A DNA stretch of 64,000 nucleotides from Rhodopseudomonas palustris (GCF_003031265.1 NZ_CP019966.1:4869501-4933500); one strand, 5' to 3'; counted from the stretch's first letter, positions 1 to 11,200 are shown. Program-made: numbers and translations. The notes: generated by a model not told the origin, from the letters alone.

Positions 1-1048
1 CGATCCGCTCGTCGCCGCGGAAGCTGCCGCTGACCACCGCGAACTGCGGCAGCTCCTCGCGGATCTTCACCGGCGTGGCAACGAAGCCGCTGTCGGTCTG
101 CACGAACACGAAGGCGTCCTTGCCCCGCCGCACCATCGCGCCGCTGTGCACGCGCCATTCGGCCGAACCGCTGGTGATCGGAGCGATCTGCGCTTCGACC
201 ACCTGGCCGGGCCGCAGGTCGGTATCAGGCTCGTCGAACTGGGCGCGGACGATCACGGTCTGCGAGGTCGGCTCGACGCTGGAGCCGATCGACACCACCT
301 TGCCGATGCAATCATGGCCGCGCAGCGTGACGCGGGCGCCGACCGCGAAATCCTCCGCCCGCAGCGCCGGCACCTGAATTTCGGCCCACAGCGGCGCGAG
401 CTGCACCAGCTTGAACACCAAAGCCAGCGCCTCGACGGTCTGGCCGGGCGTGGTCGGACTTTCCAGCACCACGCCATCGATCGGCGCGATCAGCGTCAGC
501 CTGGGGTCGAGCTTCTGGCTCGCCGCCAGCTTGTCGACCGCGGCTTCGGTCATGCCGTAATGCAGCAGCGCCTGGCGGCGCTCGGCCGCGGTGGCGCGGG
601 CCTGTTCGTATTCGCTCTGGGTGACGATGACCTGCTTCTTGGTCACGGCGCCATAAGGTGCAAGCTGCTCCTCGCGGTCGAGATTGGTCTTGAGCAGCCG
701 CTCTTTGTTGTAGGCGACCAGATATTCCGCCTGGGCATTGGCGAGCGCCGGGCTCTGGATCTCGGCGAGCAGATCGCCGGCCTTCACGACTGAATCGGTG
801 CGCACCAGCAGCCGCTCGATCCGGCCGCCGAGCGGCGCGTTCATCAGCCGGCTGCGATCCGGCGGCACCGCGATCTTGCCCGGGAAGCTGAGGCCGGCCG
901 CGGCAGGCTGCTTCTCCAGCGGCGAGGTCTCGATCCCGACCCGCTCGGCCTGCTGCTTGGAGATCGACAGCTCGTCGCCGGCATGCGCAGTCGCGCAAGC
1001 CAGCACAGCGGCCATCAGCAAAGTCGGAATCGTCGAAAGGCGGAGCAT
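1..1048 (-). CDS. RND efflux periplasmic adaptor (HlyD/CusB-like), partial
   Basis: Periplasmic adaptor of a tripartite efflux pump, joining an inner-membrane RND pump to an outer-membrane channel. The frame is open from the ATG at 1048 to the window's left edge, so the C-terminus is missing (about 349 residues seen). Residues 1-23 form a signal peptide ending in ATAHA. Next come a barrel-sandwich/lipoyl half (PLGGRIERLLVRTDSVVKAG), an alpha-hairpin rich in Lys/Glu/Gln, the second lipoyl half (APIDGVVLESPTTPGQTV) and beta-barrel segments. This order is that of the CzcB/CusB branch, which suggests metal efflux, but the substrate cannot be read from the sequence. Its pump gene should lie just outside the window to the left. 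Confidence 0.85.
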   Translation of the reverse strand, partial: MLRLSTIPTLLMAAVLACATAHAGDELSISKQQAERVGIETSPLEKQPAAAGLSFPGKIAVPPDRSRLMNAPLGGRIERLLVRTDSVVKAGDLLAEIQSPALANAQAEYLVAYNKERLLKTNLDREEQLAPYGAVTKKQVIVTQSEYEQARATAAERRQALLHYGMTEAAVDKLAASQKLDPRLTLIAPIDGVVLESPTTPGQTVEALALVFKLVQLAPLWAEIQVPALRAEDFAVGARVTLRGHDCIGKVVSIGSSVEPTSQTVIVRAQFDEPDTDLRPGQVVEAQIAPITSGSAEWRVHSGAMVRRGKDAFVFVQTDSGFVATPVKIREELPQFAVVSGSFRGDERI

Positions 1049-1243
1049 GGGTCTGTCACTGGCACCTGTGCCGGCCTGGGATGCCGGACGCGCCGGCTCC
1101 CCGCAGCCGCCGCAACGAGCTGCTTTCCTATGCTACCGCGCCTGACAGGTTGCTGACAGGCCCATCCGCCGCCAGCGTCAACGGTCGGTATGCGCCGGCC
1201 AAAGCTAACTGCCAGTGATTCTCAGCAAGCTCCAGGCTGCCGC

Positions 1244-2566
1244 TCAGGCCGCGCGCTGGGCCAGCATGTCGGCACGAACGCGGGCGAGATAGTCTCGGAT
1301 CCGGTGCGCCAGCATCTCCGACTGCGACGACAGGTCGGTCGAGGCCGTCATGGTCGAGGCGGCGTATTGCTCGGTGTCGCGGGCACTCTCGGTGACGGTC
1401 TGGATGCTGCCGGTGATCTCGCTGACCACGTCGTAGGCCAGCTCGATATTCTTGGCGATATCGGCCGTGGCGGCCGATTGCGCTTCGGCGGCACCGGCGA
1501 CAGCGGCTGTAATGTCATCGACTTCGCTCATAACCGAGCCGATCTCGCCGATCGAACGGCTGACGAGGTCGGCAGCGCTGTGGACGTGCTCGACCTGCGC
1601 TTCGATCTCGCCGGTGAACTTGGCGGTCTGCTCGGCCAGCGCTTTCACTTCGGCGGCAACCACCGCAAAGCCGCGGCCGGCCTCGCCGGCGCGCGCCGCT
1701 TCGATGGTGGCGTTGAGCGCCAGCAGGTTGGTCTGTCCGGCGATCACTTCGATCGACTTCACAACTTCGGAGATCCGTTCGGCGACGCTGCGCAGGCTGG
1801 CGACATTGGCCGACGCTTCCGACACTCGGCTCACCGCACGGCCGACCACTTCGGCGGAACGACCGATTTCGGCGCCGACCTCGCGGGCGCTCGCCGACAG
1901 TTCCGTGGTGGCGGCGGCAACGCTGCGCATGTTGCTGCTGGCGTGCTCGGCCGACGCTGCGACGGTGGTCAGGCGCTCACGGGTGAGCGAAGCGCCGCTG
2001 GTCAGGCTGCCGGCGGTGTCACGCATGCCGCGGGAATCCTCGTCGAGCGAGGACACGACGCCGGTGACCGCGTTTTCGAGCTGCTCCGCCTGTTGGGCGA
2101 AGGTGTTGATCCGCTGCTCGATACTATCGGTTGCGGCGTTGATGGTCTTGGCGCCGCGCAGCAACGCGCCGTGCAAGCCGCCCGGCAGGATGCGGCGGAA
2201 GTAACGGCGGTGCTGCACCGCGTCCATCGCGGCGGTGGCCTCCCGCACGAAGGCGTCGCAGCCGTCGATTACGTCGTTGACGGCGCGCAGCATGTCGCCG
2301 GTGCGGCCATTGTCGGGAATCCGCAGGATGCGGGCTTCGAAGTCGCCGGCGGCAATTCGCAGGCAGACCTCGCGCGCCTGACTGATGAGCCGCGTGGTCT
2401 GCACCATGCGATACAGCGCCAGACAGCTCGCCAAAATCGCAAAGCCCTGGATCGTCATCGCCGCCGGACGATAGTCCAGCGCCTCCAACGCCAGCGCGAT
2501 CGACGATGCGACGATGATGACGGCGAGGTTAAGCTGCGCTTTGGAGAGCGAACATAAGTTCGTCAT
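1244..2566 (-). CDS. Methyl-accepting chemotaxis protein, copy 1
   Basis: 440-residue chemoreceptor. Two hydrophobic helices lie near residues 12-29 and 36-53 with almost no periplasmic loop. A HAMP-like linker follows, then a cytoplasmic signalling domain with the conserved hairpin tip ([19 protein letters not shown]) that contacts CheA/CheW. Lacking a periplasmic sensor domain, it probably receives its signal from a cytoplasmic partner. That partner is the PAS gene immediately upstream (2529-3065), whose last 38 nt overlap this gene's start. A paralogous pair of the same layout follows at 3234-5052. The ATG at 2566 is favoured because the same start and overlap are conserved in the second copy. 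Confidence 0.93.
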   Translation of the reverse strand: MTNLCSLSKAQLNLAVIIVASSIALALEALDYRPAAMTIQGFAILASCLALYRMVQTTRLISQAREVCLRIAAGDFEARILRIPDNGRTGDMLRAVNDVIDGCDAFVREATAAMDAVQHRRYFRRILPGGLHGALLRGAKTINAATDSIEQRINTFAQQAEQLENAVTGVVSSLDEDSRGMRDTAGSLTSGASLTRERLTTVAASAEHASSNMRSVAAATTELSASAREVGAEIGRSAEVVGRAVSRVSEASANVASLRSVAERISEVVKSIEVIAGQTNLLALNATIEAARAGEAGRGFAVVAAEVKALAEQTAKFTGEIEAQVEHVHSAADLVSRSIGEIGSVMSEVDDITAAVAGAAEAQSAATADIAKNIELAYDVVSEITGSIQTVTESARDTEQYAASTMTASTDLSSQSEMLAHRIRDYLARVRADMLAQRAA

Positions 2567-3065
2567 AGCTGACTTTCTTGGAGGCGACGAAATCGGTCAG
2601 CGCCTTGAGGCCGGCCTCGACCGCCTGCTTGCCGTTGGCGTGCCCCTGCTCGACCCGCAGCACCTCGGCGTAGAGCGGCGCGATCGCGTTGGCGACCACG
2701 CTCGGATCCGGCGTGCGACGATTGGAGTGGTAGGCGACGATGTTGCCGTGCTGGTCGAACGACGGGGTGATGTGCGCGAACACCCAATAATGGTCGCCGC
2801 TGCGCGCCATGTTCTTGACGTAGCCGAAGATCTCGCGGCCGGCCGCGATGGTGTCCCACACCAGACGGAACACCGCGCGCGGCATGTCGGGATGACGGAT
2901 GATGCTGTGCGGCTGGCCGAGCAGCTCCGCCTCGCTGTAGCCGGCGATGTGGCAGAACGTGCTGTTGGCGTAAGTGATGCGGCCCTTCAGATCCGTTTTG
3001 GAGACGATCAGCTCACCCGCCGGAAAGAACACTTCCTTGCCGGTCGGGCGGATTTCGACAGCCAT
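2529..3065 (-). CDS. PAS-domain sensor protein (Aer-like), copy 1
   Basis: 178-residue soluble protein, essentially one PAS domain with short tails. The segment [20 protein letters not shown] and the following [20 protein letters not shown] match the N-terminal PAS of Aer-type redox/energy receptors, which in the family carries FAD. There is no membrane segment. A C-terminal helix ends in [12 protein letters not shown]. The gene overlaps the downstream chemoreceptor by 38 nt, so translational coupling is likely. I infer that the two genes encode a split Aer, with the sensor made as a separate polypeptide. Ligand and cofactor are not visible from the sequence. Confidence 0.88.
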   Translation of the reverse strand: MAVEIRPTGKEVFFPAGELIVSKTDLKGRITYANSTFCHIAGYSEAELLGQPHSIIRHPDMPRAVFRLVWDTIAAGREIFGYVKNMARSGDHYWVFAHITPSFDQHGNIVAYHSNRRTPDPSVVANAIAPLYAEVLRVEQGHANGKQAVEAGLKALTDFVASKKVSYDELMFALQSAA

Positions 3066-3233
3066 CGCCTTTCTCCTCGGAGGGCACGCCTCTGTTTTAG
3101 GTAAGTTCAGGGGTTTGAATTTGTCTTAAAGCCTACGCCTCACGTCACGCCGATGGGGCCAAACACGTATTCGTACGAAGCCGCTCGATGGAACCCGGCG
3201 AGGCCGACGATCAGTTCGCCGGCCTCGCTGAAC

Positions 3234-4556
3234 TCATGCGGCTCGTTGTTCCACCAGTTCCTTGCGGACCTGGCCGAGATAACCGTTGATCTGCTCGGCA
3301 AGCTGCTCCGACTGTGAGGACAGCTGCGCCGAGGTAGTCATCGTCGACGCCGCCGCGCGTTCGTTGTCCTCGGCATTGCCGGCGAGCACGTGGATTGTTT
3401 CGGAGATCTCACGCACCACCGCGAACGCCTCGTCGATATTGCGTGCGATCTCGGCGGTCGATTGCGACTGCGCGCCTGCTGCACCGGCGACCTGACGGGT
3501 GATGCTATCGATCTCCGCAATGACGGTGCCGATCTCGCCGATCGAGCTGCTCACCGCGCCGGCCGCGCCGTGAACCTGGCCGACCTGCGCTTCGATCTCG
3601 CCGGTGAACTGCGCGGTCTGCGACGCCAGCGCCTTCACCTCGTGCGCCACCACGGCAAAGCCGCGGCCGGCATCGCCGGCGCGCGCCGCTTCGATCGTGG
3701 CGTTGAGCGCGAGCAGATTGGTCTGGCTGGCGATCGCTTCGATCGCCTTGACCATCTCGCCGATGTTGTTGGCGACCTGCTTCAGCGCATCGACATTGCC
3801 GGTGGCCTCGCCGACGCTACTCACCGCCCGCGCGACGATCTCGGCGGAGCGATCGATCTCGGCACGCACGCCGCTGGCGCTCGACGTCAGCTCAGAGGTG
3901 GCCGACGCGACCGACTGCATATTGGCCGCGGCCTGTTCGGACGCCGCTGCGACCGAAGCCAGCTGCTCGCGTGCAGAGGACGCGCCGACCGTCAGCGTGC
4001 CGGCGGTGTCTTTCATCTCGGCCGAGCCTTGGTCGAGTGCCGTGACGATCGCACTCGTGGTCGCCTCCAGCTCCGCGGTGCGGCCTTCGAAGCTCTTGAT
4101 CCGCCGCTCGATGTTTTCGGCGGCCGTATTGATGGCGCCGGCGCCGTGCAGCAGCGCACCGTGCAGCCCGCCCGGCAGGATGCGGCGGAAGTACTTGTTG
4201 TGATGCATCGCGGTCATCGCCGCGGTCGCCTCGCGAACGAAGGCGTCGCAATCGTCGATCATGTCGTTGATCGCGCGCAGCAGCGTGCCGGTGCGGCCGT
4301 CATCCGGAATGCCGAGGATTCGCGCTTCGAAATCGCCGTCGGCGATGCGGCGGCAGACGTCGCTGGCCTCGCCGAGCAGCCGACGTGTCTGGCTGATGCG
4401 GAACAGCGCCAGCCCGGCGAACGCCATGACGACGCCTTGGATCACCATCGCGGCGACGTAGTACTCGAACACGCCACATACCACCGCCGCGCCCGCGGCG
4501 ACGATCAATCCGGCGACGTTAAGCCGCGCTCTTGAGAGAGAACATAAGTTCGTCAT
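3234..4556 (-). CDS. Methyl-accepting chemotaxis protein, copy 2
   Basis: 440-residue chemoreceptor paralogous to the one at 1244-2566. It has two N-terminal hydrophobic helices, a HAMP-like linker, and a signalling domain with tip [19 protein letters not shown]. The frame extends 18 codons further upstream, to 4610. The ATG at 4556 is preferred because MTNLCSLS matches the start of copy 1 and gives the identical length and the identical 38-nt overlap with its PAS partner. The two copies differ mainly in the region before the signalling domain, consistent with an old tandem duplication followed by divergence. Confidence 0.92.
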   Translation of the reverse strand: MTNLCSLSRARLNVAGLIVAAGAAVVCGVFEYYVAAMVIQGVVMAFAGLALFRISQTRRLLGEASDVCRRIADGDFEARILGIPDDGRTGTLLRAINDMIDDCDAFVREATAAMTAMHHNKYFRRILPGGLHGALLHGAGAINTAAENIERRIKSFEGRTAELEATTSAIVTALDQGSAEMKDTAGTLTVGASSAREQLASVAAASEQAAANMQSVASATSELTSSASGVRAEIDRSAEIVARAVSSVGEATGNVDALKQVANNIGEMVKAIEAIASQTNLLALNATIEAARAGDAGRGFAVVAHEVKALASQTAQFTGEIEAQVGQVHGAAGAVSSSIGEIGTVIAEIDSITRQVAGAAGAQSQSTAEIARNIDEAFAVVREISETIHVLAGNAEDNERAAASTMTTSAQLSSQSEQLAEQINGYLGQVRKELVEQRAA

Positions 4557-5052
4557 AGGAGGCCTTCTGGGAAGCGACGAAATCGGACAGGGCGCGAGAG
4601 CCGGCGGCAAGCGCCTCTTTGGCGTTGCGGTGGCTGCGCTCGGTGCGGAGGATTTCGGCGTAGAGCGGGATGATCGCGCCTTCGAGCACGCCGCGATCCG
4701 GCGCGCGCCGGTTGGAGTGATAGCCGACGATCCGCCCCGTGCCGTCGAACGACGGCGTGACGTGCGCGAACACCCAATAGTGGTCGCCGTTGCGCGTCAT
4801 GTTCTTCACATAGGCGAAGATTTCGCGGCCCTGCTGCACGGCGTCCCACAGCAGCTTGAACACCGCGCGCGGCATATCGGGATGGCGGATGACGTTGTGC
4901 GGCTGGCCGATCAACTCCGCCTCGCTGTAGCCGGCGACATCGCAGAACAGGCGGTTGGCATAGGTCAGCCGCCCTTTGGTGTCGGTCTTGGAGACGATCA
5001 ATTCAGAAGCTGGGAAGAAGGCCTCCCGTCCGCTGGGCGTGACGTGGCGCAT
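4519..5052 (-). CDS. PAS-domain sensor protein (Aer-like), copy 2
   Basis: 177-residue single-PAS protein, paralogue of the protein at 2529-3065. It shares the [20 protein letters not shown] segment, the motif [16 protein letters not shown] and the C-terminal YDELMF helix. It overlaps the downstream chemoreceptor by 38 nt. It is the first gene of a PAS-MCP-PAS-MCP run on the minus strand, so it may be led by a promoter in the AT-richer gap at 5053-5218. The role inferred is cytoplasmic redox or energy sensing passed to the co-encoded receptor. Confidence 0.88.
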   Translation of the reverse strand: MRHVTPSGREAFFPASELIVSKTDTKGRLTYANRLFCDVAGYSEAELIGQPHNVIRHPDMPRAVFKLLWDAVQQGREIFAYVKNMTRNGDHYWVFAHVTPSFDGTGRIVGYHSNRRAPDRGVLEGAIIPLYAEILRTERSHRNAKEALAAGSRALSDFVASQKASYDELMFSLKSAA

Positions 5053-5218
5053 AGATGACCTCGATGGAACTCATTTGCGCCTGCTCGTTATTCGCAGAAC
5101 TGTTGCGAATGGGTTTATTCCACCAAAGGTGAATTACTAAAGTTCATATTATTAATGTACGCACCATCCAGATACCGCTTTCGAGGTCCCTGACGATGAT
5201 AAACGGTATCTTGATGCC

Positions 5219-6346
5219 TTAATCACCGAGGCCATGGGCGATCACCTTGCGCATCAGATTGGGCAAAGCCTCGTCCGACAGCGCCGAGATCTGCGTCCAG
5301 CGCATGCCGGCCGGGGCTCGGGTCGCGGCCGAGGCATGCGCCACATACACGGTCAGCTCCAGCGGGAAGTGCGTGAACACGTGGCTGACGAGCCCGGCTT
5401 TGCGGTGCCAGCGGGTGACGCCTTTCAGCACGGGGGCCTGGGCCTTGGCGGCGGTCTCGTCCTGATCGGCCAGCCAGTCGGAATTCGGCACCTCGGTCAT
5501 GCCGCCGAGCAGGCCCTTGGCGGGGCGGCTGCGGACCAGCACCTGATCGCCGCGGATCACCACGAAGGCGGCGCCGCGGCGCAGCGCCCCGGTCTTCTTC
5601 GGCGCCTTGCGCGGGAAGCTCTCGGCGTCACCGCGCAGCCGCGCGGCACAGCCTTGCATCAGCGGGCACAGCGCGCAGACCGGCTTCTTCGGGGTGCAGA
5701 TGGTGGCGCCGAGATCCATCAGCGCCTGGGCGCTGTCGCCGGCGCGGGACGGGCCGAGCAACGTCTCGGCCAGCGCCTTGATGCGCGGCTTGGCCTTCGG
5801 CAGTTCGTCTTCGACCGCGTATAGCCGCGACACCACCCGCTCGATATTGCCATCGACCGGCATCGTCCGCCGGCTGAACGCGATCGCCGCGATGGCGGCC
5901 GCAGTGTAGGGCCCGACGCCAGGCAGAGCCCGCAGCCCCTCCTCCGTATCCGGAAAGCGTCCGCCATACTGGCGAGTCACCGCCACCGCGCAGGCGTGCA
6001 GATTGCGGGCCCGCGAGTAGTAGCCGAGCCCGGCCCACATCTTCAGCACATCGTCGAGCGAGGCCTCGCCCAGCGCCGTCACGGTCGGCCACCGCGCCAT
6101 GAACTTGTCGAAATAAGGCCCAACCGCCCGCACCGTGGTCTGCTGCAGCATGATCTCCGACAGCCACACCGCGTAAGGATCGGCCGTCGTGCCGGGCGGC
6201 GCCCGCCACGGCAGACTGCGGCGATGCCGGTCGTACCAAGCGAGCAGCGCGGCGGGCCGCGCACGCAACGAAGCGTCGGCCGGATCGTGCTCTGCTGTGA
6301 TGACCGGGGATTGTTTCCGCCGCGGCGCCGCGCCTGCTAGACTCAT
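5219..6346 (-). CDS. mutY: A/G-specific adenine DNA glycosylase MutY
   Basis: Removes adenine mispaired with 8-oxoguanine. Numbering from the ATG at 6346 (375 aa): the HhH motif LPGVGPYTAA is near residues 141-150, with catalytic Asp 165 in VDGN and Glu 64 in WLSEIMLQQT. A [4Fe-4S] cluster is formed by Cys 217, 224, 227 and 233 (C-X6-C-X2-C-X5-C). A C-terminal NUDIX-like 8-oxoG recognition domain follows. The frame stays open to 6451, and a GTG at about 6304 is also possible. The 6346 start abuts the divergent dciA-like gene, so the true start is uncertain. Confidence 0.95.
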   Translation of the reverse strand: MSLAGAAPRRKQSPVITAEHDPADASLRARPAALLAWYDRHRRSLPWRAPPGTTADPYAVWLSEIMLQQTTVRAVGPYFDKFMARWPTVTALGEASLDDVLKMWAGLGYYSRARNLHACAVAVTRQYGGRFPDTEEGLRALPGVGPYTAAAIAAIAFSRRTMPVDGNIERVVSRLYAVEDELPKAKPRIKALAETLLGPSRAGDSAQALMDLGATICTPKKPVCALCPLMQGCAARLRGDAESFPRKAPKKTGALRRGAAFVVIRGDQVLVRSRPAKGLLGGMTEVPNSDWLADQDETAAKAQAPVLKGVTRWHRKAGLVSHVFTHFPLELTVYVAHASAATRAPAGMRWTQISALSDEALPNLMRKVIAHGLGD

Positions 6347-6374
6347 GAGCGGTATCGTCGCAAAGCGTCCCTGC

Positions 6375-6854
6375 ATGAGCAAGCCCGGCCCGATCTCCGC
6401 CAAGCCCCTGTCCGGCCTGTTGGGCGCAACGCTGTCAGAAGCGTTCGCCAAGCAGGGCTTTGCGGCGCGCGAATTGGTGACGCGCTGGTCCGAGATCGCC
6501 GGGCCTCAGATCGCGGCGCATTCCGAGCCGCTGAAGATGCAGTGGCCGCGCCCGGTCGACGGCCAGCCGGTGGAACCGGCGACGCTGGTGCTGCGGGTCG
6601 AAGGCCCGATGGCGCTGGAGATCCAGCATTCCTCGGACCTGATCCTGGAGCGGGTCAACCGCTTCCTCGGCTGGAATGCGGTCGGGCGGATCGCGCTGCG
6701 CCAGGCGCCGCTGTCGCGCCGGCCGCGCAAGACCGTGCCGCCCGGTCCCGATCCGGCAGCGGTCGCCCGCGTCGCTGCGACGCTCGACCAGGTCGCCGAT
6801 CAGGAGCTGCGCGACGCGCTGGCGCGGCTCGGCGCGACGATCAAGCGGAAGTGA
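6375..6854 (+). CDS. DciA-like (DUF721) protein
   Basis: 159-residue DUF721 protein. In bacteria lacking DnaC-type loaders, DciA helps load the replicative helicase DnaB. The N-terminal half shows the family pattern (VTRWSEIAGPQIAAHSEP, then LVLRVEGPMALEIQH). The C-terminal part is a low-complexity Pro/Arg linker and an amphipathic helix (QELRDALARLGATIKRK). An earlier ATG at 6345 is possible and would overlap the divergent mutY start. The mutY-DUF721-dsbA-smc order is common in Rhizobiales. Confidence 0.85.
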   Translation: MSKPGPISAKPLSGLLGATLSEAFAKQGFAARELVTRWSEIAGPQIAAHSEPLKMQWPRPVDGQPVEPATLVLRVEGPMALEIQHSSDLILERVNRFLGWNAVGRIALRQAPLSRRPRKTVPPGPDPAAVARVAATLDQVADQELRDALARLGATIKRK

Positions 6855-6997
6855 CGCCGGCGGTTTTGGCGGTGTTCAGGCCCGGCATTGCCACAATTGT
6901 TGTTTCAAGCTAGCGACAATCCCAAGGTCGTGCGGCTGAAGCGCCGCTGACGTGTCGTTGTCCGCGGCGTGTCCCGCCGAACTGGAGCTGTTTGCCG

Positions 6998-7672
6998 ATG
7001 ATCACGCGCCGCACTTTTACCGCCGCCTTGTCGCTGACCGGGGTCTTCGCCGTCGCCGGCATTTCGCCGTTCCGGCTGATCGACCCGGCCTTCGCCCAGA
7101 GCAAGGAAGCCGCGGCGGCCGCCGATGTCGCCAAGCCGATGTCGCTGCCCGACATGGCGCTCGGCCCGAAGGACGCCGCCGTCACCATCACCGAATACGC
7201 CTCGCTGACCTGCTCGCACTGCGCCGCGTTCAACGAGCAGGTCTATCCGCAGATCAAGAAGGCCTACATCGACACCGGCAAGATCCGCTACGTGTTCCGG
7301 GAATTCCCGCTCGACATCAAGGCCGCCGCCGGCTCGATGCTGTCGCGTTGCATCGCCAAGGAGGATTCCGCCAAGTACTTCGCGGTCACCGACGTGCTGT
7401 TCAAGAGCCAGACCGAGTGGGTGCTGAAAGACACCACCGAGCAGCTCAAGCGCATCGGCAAGCAGGCCGGCCTGTCGGGCGAAGAGGTCGAAGCCTGCCT
7501 GAAGGACCAGAAGCTGCTCGACAAGATCGCCGCCGACCAGAAGTACGCCAACGAAGTGCTGAAGGTGAACGCCACCCCGACCTTCTTCATCAACGGCGAA
7601 ATGCTGCGCGGCGAGAACTCGTTCGACGAATTCGCCAAGCGCATCGACGCCCTGCTGGCGAAGAAGAGCTGA
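6998..7672 (+). CDS. DsbA-family thiol-disulfide oxidoreductase
   Basis: 224-residue secreted thioredoxin-fold protein. The N-terminus (ITRRTFTAALSL) has a twin-arginine-like signal with cleavage probably after PAFA. The redox motif CSHC sits in LTCSHCAAF. A helical insertion follows, and the cis-Pro loop is in NATPTFFING. The family forms or isomerises disulfides in exported proteins. The ATG at 6998 is preceded by GGAGCT about 8 nt upstream; a TTG at 6992 is in frame but less likely. It sits between dciA-like and smc, a conserved neighbourhood without an obvious functional link. Confidence 0.93.
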   Translation: MITRRTFTAALSLTGVFAVAGISPFRLIDPAFAQSKEAAAAADVAKPMSLPDMALGPKDAAVTITEYASLTCSHCAAFNEQVYPQIKKAYIDTGKIRYVFREFPLDIKAAAGSMLSRCIAKEDSAKYFAVTDVLFKSQTEWVLKDTTEQLKRIGKQAGLSGEEVEACLKDQKLLDKIAADQKYANEVLKVNATPTFFINGEMLRGENSFDEFAKRIDALLAKKS

Positions 7673-7725
7673 GGCGGGGGGCGTTCTCTGCCTGGTGCCA
7701 GAACTGCGCGCGATCCCTTCACCAC

Positions 7726-7829
7726 CGTCATTGCCGGGCTTGACCCGGCAATCCATCTCCTTCGCAAGACGGCCTTCCAGTTAGCGCGCTGACGCGCGAT
7801 GGATCAGCGGGTCGAGCCCGCGGATGACG
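7726..7829. repeat. Dispersed palindromic repeat, family A (copy 1)
   Basis: Two nested palindromes: one around GCCGGGCTTGACCCGGC and a second of the type GCGGGTCGAGCCCGC, bounded by CGTCAT at one end and ATGACG at the other, so the whole can fold back as one long hairpin. Copies of the same design occur at 11785-11887, 30949-31023 and, as a half-unit, 25537-25566. Elements like this are common in intergenic DNA of Bradyrhizobiaceae. Confidence 0.8.
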
Positions 7830-8270
7830 AGGGCGAATCCCCTCACGTTCGTGCGTAGCGCGAGCCGGATTTCATATCCCCCTGCGCTGCGGATCGATCG
7901 AAGTTACGTCCGGCAGATCATCGCAACCGCGACCTCACGGCTTATGGATTCCGGACTTGCGCGCAAAGCGCGCAATCCGGAATGGCGAACGTTGCGTAAG
8001 CAAGCCTTTCAGAGAATGGGCAACACCTGGTTGCGACCGACACAGTCAGCAGCGTCCGAAATCCCCAGATTTATCGCGCATTTCCTGCGAATCCCGCCGT
8101 GGAAAAGCCCTTCCGCGTGGTTGCTCCTGCCTTAATCGGCGGCCATTGTCGGCGGCTCAACGCTGATGGCTGCGAGCGAGTTGCGACCGGGCGGGACAAC
8201 CTATGGTATTGTCGCGCTTGAGAGATTCGCTACAGCCGCACGAATCGCGGCCCATAGAGCATCGGACCAG
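7830..8270. other. Gene-free stretch between dsbA-like and smc
   Basis: About 440 bp with no convincing gene on either strand. It holds an inverted repeat at about 7947-7983 (ATTCCGGACTTGCGCGC against its near-complement), a relative of repeat family B. The smc promoter should lie toward the right end. An in-frame GTG/ATG region at 8166 could extend smc by 35 residues but lacks SMC-like sequence. Confidence 0.6.
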
Positions 8271-11200
8271 ATGAAACTCACGCGTCTCCGCCTCCACGGC
8301 TTCAAGTCGTTCGTCGAGCCCACCGACTTCATGATCGAGCCGGGTCTGACCGGCGTGGTCGGGCCGAACGGCTGCGGCAAGTCCAATCTGGTGGAAGCGC
8401 TGCGCTGGGCGATGGGCGAAACTTCGCACAAATCGCTGCGCGCGACCGACATGGACGCGGTGATCTTCGCCGGCTCGGGCAACCGTCCGGCGCGCAACCA
8501 CGCCGAAGTGGTGATGTCGATCGACAATTCCGATCGCACCGCGCCGGCCGCGCTGAACGATTCCGACACCCTGGATATCTCGCGCCGGATCGAGCGCGAG
8601 GCCGGCTCGGTGTATCGCATCAACGGCCGCGAAGTCCGCGCCCGCGACGTGCAGCTGCTGTTCGCCGACGCCGCCACCGGCGCCCGGTCGCCGGCGCTGG
8701 TCCACCAAGGCAAGATCGGTGAAATCATCCAGGCCAAGCCGGAACAGCGCCGCCGCGTGCTGGAAGACGCCGCCGGCGTTGCCGGTCTGCACGCCCGCCG
8801 CCACGAAGCCGAGCTTCGGCTGAAGGCGGCCGAAACCAACCTGACCCGCGTCGAGGACGTGATCGGCCAGCTCTCGACCCAGGTCGACGGCCTGAAGAAG
8901 CAGGCGCGCCAGGCGATCCGGTTCCGCGAGGTCGCCGCCAAGGTCCGTAAGACCGAAGCGATGCTGTACCACCTGCGCTGGCGCGACGCGCAGGCCGAAG
9001 TCGGCGCCGCCGCCGAGGTGCACGATCTCGGGGTGCGCCAGCTCGCCGAATGCACCCGCGTCCAGGCCGAGGCCTCCCGCATCCAGGCCGAGCGCGCCTC
9101 CACTTTGCCGAGCCTGCGCGAGGCGGAAGCCCGCGCCGCCGCCGGCCTGCAGCGGCTGATCAATGCCCGCGAACAGCTCGACCGTGAAGAAGCCCGCGCC
9201 AAGGAGCGCGTGGTCGAACTGGAGCGGCGGCTGACGCAGTTCTCCTCCGACGTCGCGCGCGAGCAGCAGCAGGCGATCGATGCCGACGCCGCGCTGGAGC
9301 GGCTCGACACCGAAGACGTCGAGCTGCGCGAAGAGATCCTGGAGCGGGTCGAGAAGCGTAGCGGCGTCGACGAGCGTGTCGCCGAAGCCGATGCCTCGCT
9401 GAGCGAAGCCGAGCAGCTGTTCGCCGAACTCACCACCCAGCTCGCCGAACTCACCGCGCGGCGCAACCAGTTCGAACAGAGCGTCCGCACCCATCGCGAC
9501 CGGCTGGCGCGGCTCGATACCGAGATCAAGAACGTCGAGAGCGAGATCGACCGGCTGTCCGCCGAGACCTCCGGCGCCGGCGACCTGACCGAACTCGCCG
9601 AAGCGGTCGAGATTGCCCAAGAGCTGCTGGCCGAGCAGGAAGCCGCGGTGCAGGCGGCCGAAGCCGCGCAAATCGCCGCGCGGCAGACGCTGGACGGCTC
9701 GCGGGCGCCGCTGGTCGAAGCTGATAAGAAGGTGCAGCGGCTCGAGACCGAAGCCAAGACGATCAGCAAGATCCTCAACGGCGAGACCAAGAATCTGTGG
9801 CCGCCGATCATCGACGGCATCACCGTCGCCAAGGGCTATGAGAAAGCGATCGGCGCCGTGCTCGGCGACGATCTCGACGCGCCGGTCGATCCGTCGGCGC
9901 CGATGCGCTGGACCGATGTCGGCGTGCAGCCGGAAGATCCGGCGCTGCCGGAAGGCGTCGAGGCGCTGGCGCAGCACGTCACCGCGCCGCCGGAGCTGGC
10001 GCGCCGCCTCGCCCAGATCGGCGTCGTCACCAAGGAACGCGGCAATGAGCTGTGCGAAAAGCTCAAGACCGGCCAGCGGCTGGTGTCGCTCGACGGCGAC
10101 GTCTGGCGCTGGGACGGCTTCGTCGCTTCGGCCCATGCGCCGACCGGCGCCGCCCGCCGTCTCGCCGAACGCGCCCGCCTGACCGACATCGAGAACGAAC
10201 TCGAGCAGGCCCGGATCGACGCCGCCGCCAAGCGCCAGGCGCTGGAGACCGCCGAAGCCGAATTAAAGATGGCGGCCGCCGCCGAGACCGCCTCACGTGA
10301 GGCGCTGCGCGGCGCTCGCCGCGAAGTCGACGCCGCCCGTGAGCGCTTCGCCGCCGCCGAGCGCGAGGTCAACCGCCACGCCGCGCGCAAGTCGGCGCTG
10401 GCCGAAGCGCAGTCGCGCCTCGCCACCGACCGCGCCGAAGCCGAGGCCGCGCTGGAGAACGCCGAGGCCCAGATCGCCGATCTGGAGCCGAACACCGAAG
10501 CCGAAGCCCGCCTCGCCGCGGTGCGCGGCGACATCGACGGCCGCCGCCGTATCGCCGCGCAGATCCGCGCCGAAGCCCAGGCGCTGGCGCGCGAAGCCGA
10601 GCTCGCCGACAAGCGGCTGCAGGCGATCGCCGCCGAGCGGATGGACTGGCAGAAGCGCAAGGCCGGCGCGGCGTCGCAGATCGCCACCGTCGAAGAGCGC
10701 GTCGCCGAACTCACCGCCGAGCGCGCAGAGCTCGAGAACGCGCCCGAAGTGTTCGCCGAGAAGCGCAGCGCGGTGATCACCGAGATCGAATTCGCCGAAG
10801 CCGATCGCCGCGCCGCCGCCGACGCGCTGGCAGCCGCCGAACAGGCGATGTCCGAGACCGACCGGCTGGCGAAAGCCTCGCTCGAACAGCTCTCCAGCGC
10901 TCGCGAAGCCTGCGCCCGCGCCGAGGAGCGGATGGAAGCGGCCCGCCGCCGGCTCGAAGACGTCGAGCGCGAAATCCGCGACATGCTCGAGGTCGAGCCG
11001 CAGGCCGCCGCCCAGCTTGCCGAGATCACCGAGGGCGCCGACCTGCCGCCGCTCGCCGAGATCGAAGAGAGCCTGGACAAGCTGCGCCGCGACCGCGAGC
11101 GGCTCGGCGCCGTCAACCTGCGCGCCGAGGAAGAACTCAACGAGGTCGAGACCCAGCACGGCACGCTGGCTGCCGAGCGCGACGATCTGGTCGAAGCGAT

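Noticed and set aside
1190..2557. 455-residue plus-strand open frame opposite the first chemoreceptor
   Set aside because: Gly/Arg/His-rich composition with no domain; it mirrors the receptor gene in a high-GC region.
8157..10136. 659-residue minus-strand open frame opposite smc
   Set aside because: Leu/Gly/Asp-rich shadow of the SMC coiled coil.
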